This document shows, piece after piece, positions 57,029-64,000 of a DNA stretch of 64,000 nt (position 1 is its first letter; each line of letters begins with the position of its first letter). The notes beneath the pieces are model-generated. The model did not search any database and was not told where the DNA came from. It was given only the letters and a program-made list of their open reading frames with translations. Where the stretch lies: positions 1,054,001 to 1,118,000 of the forward strand of contig CM065887.1 in the NCBI GenBank assembly GCA_033439255.1. Direction: 5' to 3'. A program made the translations under genes and the position numbers. This stretch comes from Hericium rajendrae (Eukaryota > Basidiomycota > Agaricomycetes > Russulales > Hericiaceae).

Positions 57029-60000
57029 ATGGATCATTCTACCATCCCGCAGCTATCTATCCCGCCCCGCGTGCGCGTCTCGCGCAATGCCTACCTCAAC
57101 GGCGATGCCGCCACCACCCCAACCGCGGGCCCCTCGCGTCTCTCCCCGAAGAACCCATATTTGTCCGCCGCCGGTGCGCTGGACGAAGGCGAGCTCGAGG
57201 ACATGGACGCTACCCCGCGGATATCGGCGAGGGCGCGCTTGCCCTCTCCAAGCACGGCCACGCCGTCGATGCAGCTGAATCTGACGGAGGACACCCCCGC
57301 TGGCCGATTGCGCGCCATCCTCGCGCGTGTACCCAATTCGTCCGCCAGCCAGCTGCTCCACGAGCCGGCGCCACAGACGCCCTCTGCGCTCGACTCGGAC
57401 TTCGACGACCCGCCGCCGAAGTGGAACACGACCGCCGCGAGCGTCGCGCGCGAGAGCCTGAAGGACCTGTTCTCGAACGCGCGCCGCGATGATACGCCGG
57501 AGAAGCGGGGACGCCGGAGAAACAGCATCGATGCCAGCGAGGTGGAGGACAGTCCGCGGGTGGATAAGGTTGCGCAGGAGAGGGCAAAGAATAAGGGCAA
57601 GCGGAAGAGCTTGAGCGACGAGGAGTTGGAGAAATCTTCGAGTACGTCCGCCTATGATGATAAACGTTACCGAAATAATAATTTTGTATTGGCTCAGAAG
57701 CATCGTTTTCGCGTGCGGGATCATCCCATGCCATGAATATTGAGGCACTTCGGAGTCGCCTCACAAATTATGCCAACGACCACAGCTCCGCAGATGCCCA
57801 ATCCGAGCGTGCGTTCCATCGTGTTTTCTAGGTCCATCCTCCTTATTTACGTCAGCGTTAGAGGATTCTGTCTCAGAGAAGTCGGATGGAGCTGCCGATG
57901 TCAGTAACGACACTGCTACATTTCTGCGCCAGCTCAACAGCTCTGCGGCGTCACCACCAGACGCCACAAGTACCCCTATGCGATCTCTTCAATTCCCTTC
58001 CCAATATCAAAATGATTCGAGTGAGTAGTGCCCTTCCTATCGCAGCTGCGCGCTCGTCTGACTGGCAACAGATCTGCTGGACGGAGATTCCGAAATGCAG
58101 CGCGCAATGGGGGCATTGGACAGCTTTGACGGCGATTCTGTACAGCAACGCCGACCTCGTATGTCAATCCGAGCTTCCTCTGGATGAGAGCTAATGTTGT
58201 CCTGTAGCTTCGTTTCCACCACCCCGGCAGAAGGCCTCGGTTCTTGGTGGGCGTTCCCTTGCCTCGCTCACGCACACGAAATCTCTGTCGGACGTTATTG
58301 GCAATGGATCAAGTCGCACCGCAAGAGACGTGTCTAGACGTGCTAGTGTGGACAGTGACAGTATCTGTAAGTCTGTGATAGGCTAGAATCGACCTGTTTC
58401 TAAATCATTTCCATAGCATCACAAATAGGTCCTTCCTTGTCGGCTTCCAATCGTACGTATCATCCCGGCTCTTATTCATGCGAAATCTGACCTCCTTTAG
58501 TTCGCGCCCATGAAAAGGATCAGCTGCAGTCGAACCGCTCGAGTGCTGAGCCTCCTGGTACTCCAAGCCGGGACCATTACCGCCACCACCGCGCATCACA
58601 CTCGCAAACGGGTTCACCTCTCCCAGAGCCTAGCCTGTCGCGTCGCGGGAGTGTAGCCTCGTTGCGTAGCATGGATAGCCCTAATTCTTCGCGCGCTACG
58701 AGCTCGATAGGGTCCAATGCAGAATGTACGTCTTCATCGCCCTTTGCACCTACTTGCCTAATCAGAAATGCTAGATCGTGATCGCATGAGGGAATCTGAA
58801 CGAGAGCGGAATCAAGAACGGGAACGTGCTTGGAACAAGCCGAGACATGCGCTATCGCGCCAGTCATCCCGCAATAGCCTCACGCACCGGCCGGACTCCG
58901 TCCAGTCGCTCCTTACGCCCGACCGGTTACCTTCCTCCCGCGCGGCATCGCCTGCCGGATCCATTCGTAGCTCTGTGTCCGAGCTCGAGGAGCCCGAGGT
59001 CGTGCATGAACGTGAACGCAACTGGAACTCGCCGCAGCCAAAATGGAACCATCGCCGCTCGATGTCGCCTATACCACCATCGCCTGTGCCGTCGCCCCGC
59101 CCATCGCCCAGCCATTCGCGGATACGAACGCAGAGCACACCCGGGACGCCGCCACGCTTGGCGCGGGCGGGCTCGTTGACAGTGAATGGTTCCGGGCACG
59201 GACACAGTCACTCTCACTCGTCTCCACGGCCTGTGTCTCCCTCGCCTTCTCCGCGTCCGCGGCCTGCGTCAGCGCTGTCAACACATCATCACTCGCCGGA
59301 GCATATACGCACCAGCTCGCCCATCCCGCCGCCGTCCAATGCAACACCGAAGACCAACGGGAAGGGGAGTGCGATCCCTGCATTTGGGTTACAGTCGAAC
59401 TGGCAGTTCCCGCGCAGAACGGCACAGCTGCCTCCGCTCGAGTTCGACGAGAGCTCGCCTGAGCGTCCATCGATGTCCGCATCGTCCTCTCGCAAGCATA
59501 TCAGTGTTCATGGTCATGATGTTAACTCTCCTCCAAGTCGGATTCCTGTTCCGTCTCCTGGCAAGGCGAAGGTGAATGGGGTCGGCGCGGTGGGATTCAA
59601 GAAGGGCCATAAGAGGACAGTGACTGAGTTCAGCGAGGCAAATGGGGCGATACCACCTAGGATCAAGGTGGACGCCGAATCAGAACCGGAGACTGAGCCA
59701 GATATTGAACCGGTTTCTCAGGCCGGAGTGCGAAAGGAGACATCCGAGAACGGGGACACGGATATGATTCTGGGTGAGCCATCTCTCCCTACTCATCATG
59801 ATTAGTTGTTGATACATGTCCACAGAAAGCGACGTGGATGACCATGCTTCGTTTCCGCCCGTCAAAGCCGCTGTTATTCCTCCCGTCGAGGACTCAGATG
59901 CCTCTATCACGACCACTCCTCCGTTCCCTCCGACCGAACCGGCAGATGAACTGTCTGAGTCACACGAAGTCGTCCATACCCCTGCCGTCGAGCCGCTTTC

Positions 60001-61828
60001 ATCCACACCGCCGATATCGCCGCCACCTACCTCTTCCGTCTTTCCCCTCACTACCTCACCGCGCCGACCGTTCAGCACACCCAAGATCGAGTTCCCGACG
60101 CCCTCGCCACCAAAGAACCTTCCTGATCTCCCTATACCTTCTTCTGAGGATGAAGGAGACGAAGACGACGATCACACACCCGTGCTTGATCGTGGCACCA
60201 ACCTGGACTTCTCCTCGATGAAGACACCACGTCCGCCAGGGGCTTGGCTGGCTACACCCGCCCCGGCAAGGCATACGTCTTCTGCTCCTCCAGAGCCCGC
60301 GCCCGCATCCCAGAAGGCTGAGAAGCCGCGGTCTCGGAGCCGGTCAAATTCGCTGCCACAGACCCCCGCGGCCGAGCCGAATGCTCAGGCTCAGCCTGCA
60401 GAGGGAAACACAGATGTCCGCATGCCTGGTCCTTCAGCACTCACGCGAGCCCATACGCTGCCGAGCCGAACGCCCGCACCGCCCGGTGCATGGCAGTCCA
60501 CGCCTGGAAGCACCTTGCGACGAAAGAGTCTCATGAAGGTCCGCTTCGACGTGACGTCGGACAGCGCACCCTCGGAGGTCGGCGATTCTACCATCTCGCC
60601 GGCACCGCCACCGTCTGCATCTCAGGTGAACGGCACGGAAAAGCCTGTCCCCCCGTTGCCTGCAGCAGACGTGTCTATATCAGAACCTTCATTCGAAGGC
60701 GTGGCCGAATCGTCGCCCGTGCAGCAGACCACGCCGACCGAAGCGAACAAGGCACCTGAAACACCGAAGACGTCTGCTCACCATTCATCTTCCAGGCGTA
60801 GGCCGAAGAGGTCTCCCAGCATACGTCTCTTGGATGAGTACGGTCGCGAGTGCACAGATACTCCCAAGAAGGACGTCTCGAGGTCTATGCACATGCCCGG
60901 TGGGACACTCATGACTCCCCGCAATAAGAGCACCGTCCGGATGCTGGATGCCATGGGCCATGAGGTGGAAGAGCCGTCAGAGCAGAACGACAGTGAAGAT
61001 ACGGTGACGGAGGTGAGCATGCGGCGGAGCGAGGCGCTCGCGAGGGTGAAGAAAGCCGTCGCAGAACTGCGTGATGGGATCGACGAGGTGAACAAGTATG
61101 TGCCTTTTTTCTGCTTATTGCGATGGTCGTGCTGATGGTATATGTCATTCAGGTCTGAGGATGCGAGGTTCGACGACAAACGGATCAGCGACTTGCATGA
61201 TGTGTCTCGTTCTGCGCGGGAGGCGCGAACCAAGATCACGAAGTCGCTGAAAGAGGCGCAGGCAAACCAAGCAAAATTGAAGAGCAATCATGAGCATGAA
61301 AGTATGCAGAGTAGCCGATTGCTGGTAAGTAATGTGTCGCATCTTGAAAACTTTCAGCGTTTCTCACAATCGTCTTGCAGCCTAATATCCTTCCCAGTCG
61401 GCGTTTCTGGAGCCCTGGAATGTTCTGGAGTCTCTGCGCCGTGCAGTTTGTTCTCTTTCTGTTCATGTATCGGTGCGTTTTCTACGATTTTCTGGATCAT
61501 CGCTTTCGGGAAGTCTTACTTTCGTTCGCCGTCTAGTATTGCCCAGCAACAAGCGAAACACCAATTCCTCACCACCTACTATGACCCTTTCTATGCCGAA
61601 CTCTACCTCCAGCCTACGAGACTACAAACCTTCCATGATCCGGGATTGTTCGCATCACTCCTGCGGCGCCCTTCTCAGCCGTCCGATACCGGCGCCTGGA
61701 CAACGTTCATTGTTTTCTGGCACGGCTTACTGGATGCCTTTGCTCGATGGCAGCGTCTCCTCTGGGACAGCTGGGGCCTGAGCCACGACGAGCTGGTGCA
61801 GGGTGTTGGATCCTGGCCGCCAACGTAG
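57029..61828 (+). CDS. Long Ser/Pro-rich protein with C-terminal membrane segment
   Basis: A multi-exon gene from the ATG at 57029 (MDHSTIPQLSIPPRVRVSRN); an in-frame ATG at 56987 would add 14 residues. Exon 1 ends near 57640 and rejoins at ~57710 (KASFSRAG...NIEALRSRLTNYANDHSS). Most of the ~1,300 residues are disordered, with a basic/Glu patch MRESERERNQERERAW (58785), SP-rich stretches, HGHSHSHSSPRP and two PPGAW repeats (60235, 60480). Near 61000 a helical, coiled-coil-like part appears (ALARVKKAVAELRDGIDEVN, DLHDVSRSAREARTKITKSL). A ~23-residue membrane span follows (FWSLCAVQFVLFLFMYR, 61410-61470). The final intron (GTGCGT...GTCTAG) leads to IAQQQAKHQFLTTYYDPFYA and the stop at 61828. 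It looks like a cytoskeleton- or nuclear-envelope-linked anchored protein (inference). No family was recognised. Confidence 0.75.
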
Positions 61829-62206
61829 CTCCGACAATCTAGATTTGCATCCGCCGCGCTACATCCTTCCTACGCCTCGAATATCTTTCCTCCTTTTCTC
61901 CAATTTTCTTTGGTTATTAATTATATGTCTTCTATCCATCACGACTCTGCATATAGCACCAGATATTTATTATCTATTGCATTGGCTACTTCAACCTGTT
62001 GTATCAATTATCCATATACCATAAGGCTTGCATGCATTCTCGGATACTATTCTCTCTTCAAATGGAAGATATATCTGCTTTATGATGACAGCTTAGCTTT
62101 GCAAGACTCAAGAGGACTGAGATCATGGACAGCTATTCCAATCAATGCCAGTGACTATTATACAATATTGTAGATAAAAATATAGGATTAGCTACCAGTT
62201 AGATGA

Positions 62207-64000
62207 CTATGATACAGACATTTTTGTGAGCCTATGAACTGCTTTAGCTGAAGATTGTGTACAAATTATAGAGGCACTTACCACTCTGTCTGTACTTCTG
62301 TAAGTATTGAAATCCTGAGGATGATTGTTAGACAACTTCAAGATGTGAAGAACAAGAAGTACATACTGTAACTGCCTGCCCTCTTCAATCTCATGAAATA
62401 CCACCCATCCTGACCTTGGTTTTCGGGTGAACAGAACAGAATTGGGATGAACTCGCAAGATCTGATGTTATCAGTACAAGCCCTGAGTCGAAGAAAGGGA
62501 TAAATTTACCTTTCCACCACGAAGCAGCTGATATGTGCCATCACCCCTCCATCTTGCTATATTCTGCCAGAAGCTTCTGGCTATGCATTGCTGGATCCTC
62601 TTGGCATCTCCTTCACAGCTCTGAGTAGGAAGCTTGAATCTCTCCATATACCTTTTGAGCTGTGATCTTATGGAGATGGCTCTGGAGAGAGCTCTGAAAT
62701 TTAATCCATGAGATTTGCACCAGGAAGATGATTTTCCATATTTGCTGAAGGCATTGTATACTGGTAGAAGATTGAGCAAATGTTTGACACCATAAATTAT
62801 GTGAAACCCACCATTTAGTAGTGTGAGATGGTCCTATTCAAGAAAATTGTTGTCAGCTCAGCAGATGAGAAATGGAAAATACATACCCCTTCTTCAGCAG
62901 TGAATTTTCTGTGCTCCAACTCAATTAAAGTCTCACTGTGCCCTGGAGTAATGAAGACATTCTAGAAAAGTTTTACTTTTAAGGCAACACATTCCTCGCA
63001 TCGTGGTAAGGTGAGCTTACCTGTACAGCCACCATGGCAGCAATGGTGAGGATCTCTTCCCCGCACTTGTAGTCTTCCGAGTTAAATAACTGGTCATCCA
63101 TTAAGATTTTAGACAGTATCGCCATTAAGAATTCCCACATACCATAGATGCAACTTTAATATCCGTAGGCAGCTCAGCTACTTTCCGGCCCATCTGGGTC
63201 AAATGGCCATCAGAATCAATGATCTTCGATTCAGTCAATACATCGAGTGCATATGCGATATTCGCAGAGGGCGGTATCGTGAGCCATTCCAACTTCATCA
63301 GGTTGTCGATTCCCAGTGCCTTGAGGTGAAGGATTGGCAGCGTGAGGTCAGTGTGCACGACTTCGGGCGCGGAGAGCTGCGGGAGGGCTTTGAAGGCGGA
63401 TTCGGGGTAGAGGCGGTAGCAGATGCCGCGCGAGGTACGTCCGGCTCTGCCGGCGCGCTGGATTGCGGAGGCTTGGGAGATCGGAACGATGGATAGCAGC
63501 GATATGGCACTCGATGAATCGAACGTGCGAATCTATCACAAGGGCATACTGAGATTGCTAGGAGAGACCAGCGAGAAATACGTACCTTTACATGCCCACA
63601 ATCAATGACGAATTTAATTCCGTCGATGGTGACGCTAGTCTGAAGTTCCAGTGCACATGAGCTCACAGTTTGCTCGATGAATCGGAACAGCATACCTCGG
63701 CGATGTTCGTTGCGATGATTGCCTTGCGTGTGCCTGGCGCTGCTGGCTCGAAGATCTTCATCTGCTCGGCCATTGAAAGGCCAGCATGAAGTGGCAGAGG
63801 CACCAATTGATAGCGGGACTTCGACAACCTGAAGAACACCGCGATGAGGACATGAAGACGAAAAAAATATGATTTTTACTTCGGAAGCAAGTCCAATAAC
63901 TCTTCCAAACATTGATCTATCTCTTCTCTGCCGGTCAGGAAGACGAGGATATCGCCCGGTCCTTGCTAAATCCGATGCGCGTTAATTCACGAAAAGATGG
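62207..64000 (-). CDS. DEAH-box RNA helicase (DHX35/Prp type), C-terminal part
   Basis: A minus-strand multi-exon gene cut by the right edge; only the second RecA domain onward is present. From the right: [20 protein letters not shown] (motif IV region), [26 protein letters not shown] (motif V), [18 protein letters not shown], then [20 protein letters not shown] (motif [10 protein letters not shown]). The winged-helix/HA2 domain is [20 protein letters not shown] and [16 protein letters not shown]. The OB-fold region is YQLLRGGK / [18 protein letters not shown]. Joining the last introns gives [19 protein letters not shown] and the stop at 62207. Such helicases remodel RNA-protein complexes in pre-mRNA splicing. 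DHX35-like is the best guess, since [13 protein letters not shown] and the lack of a long tail fit it. The last exons are AT-rich and the C-terminus is shorter than I expect. Confidence 0.85.

Overview
The window looks like genomic DNA of a mushroom-forming basidiomycete (Agaricomycete). The evidence is very short introns of about 46-60 nt, GC-rich genes beside AT-rich transposon DNA, a fungal secreted 'glycopeptide' gene, MAT/Ste11-type HMG-box proteins, a PA-TM-RING ubiquitin ligase and an Hmt1-type ABC transporter. The species cannot be named from the sequence. No bacterial-style operons, CRISPR arrays or rRNA genes were seen.

Positions 1-18.2 kb form a transposon nest. A partial F-box-like gene with an internal stop runs off the left edge. 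To its right lies an inactivated minus-strand Helitron (Rep + PIF1-type helicase). It is broken by two in-frame TGA codons and one 1-nt frameshift. Three insertions interrupt it: a 5.17 kb gag-only LTR retrotransposon with near-identical 804-bp LTRs, and two related 2.8-2.9 kb terminal-inverted-repeat elements (called A and B here). Removing the LTR element and element A, with one copy of each target duplication, rejoins the Helitron frame. A and B match no family I can name. They share 5'-CTGAGAAA termini, AT target duplications, arrays of the palindrome ATAGCTAT, a conserved TATA promoter, a 46-nt intron-like segment and a hairpin with compensatory base changes. They are the strongest candidate for something undescribed.

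Positions 19.8-40 kb are ordinary gene-bearing DNA: the secreted glycopeptide (+), a glycine-rich RRM protein (-), an Hmt1/ABCB6-like ABC transporter (-), a small conserved-looking protein (-), a large acidic nuclear-type protein (+), a PA-TM-RING ligase (-) and a GABA-type aminotransferase (-). An inverted, broken partial copy of the PA-TM-RING gene lies on the other side of the aminotransferase.

Positions 40.9-55.9 kb hold a local gene family: three apparently intact HMG-box genes (one -, two +) with a 50-nt intron at the same place, plus one fragment lacking the HMG box. The outer copies lie in large inverted repeat arms. Copy 1 looks chimeric: its 5' part matches copy 3 and its 3' part matches copy 2, as expected from gene conversion. 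A 370-bp MITE sits behind copy 2, and an empty site is visible behind copy 3.

Positions 57-64 kb hold a long Ser/Pro-rich protein gene with a C-terminal membrane segment (+) and the 3' part of a DEAH-box RNA helicase of the DHX35/Prp type (-), cut by the right edge.

Exon boundaries are read by eye from GT..AG sites and frame continuity. Product names come from recognised motifs, not from database searches.
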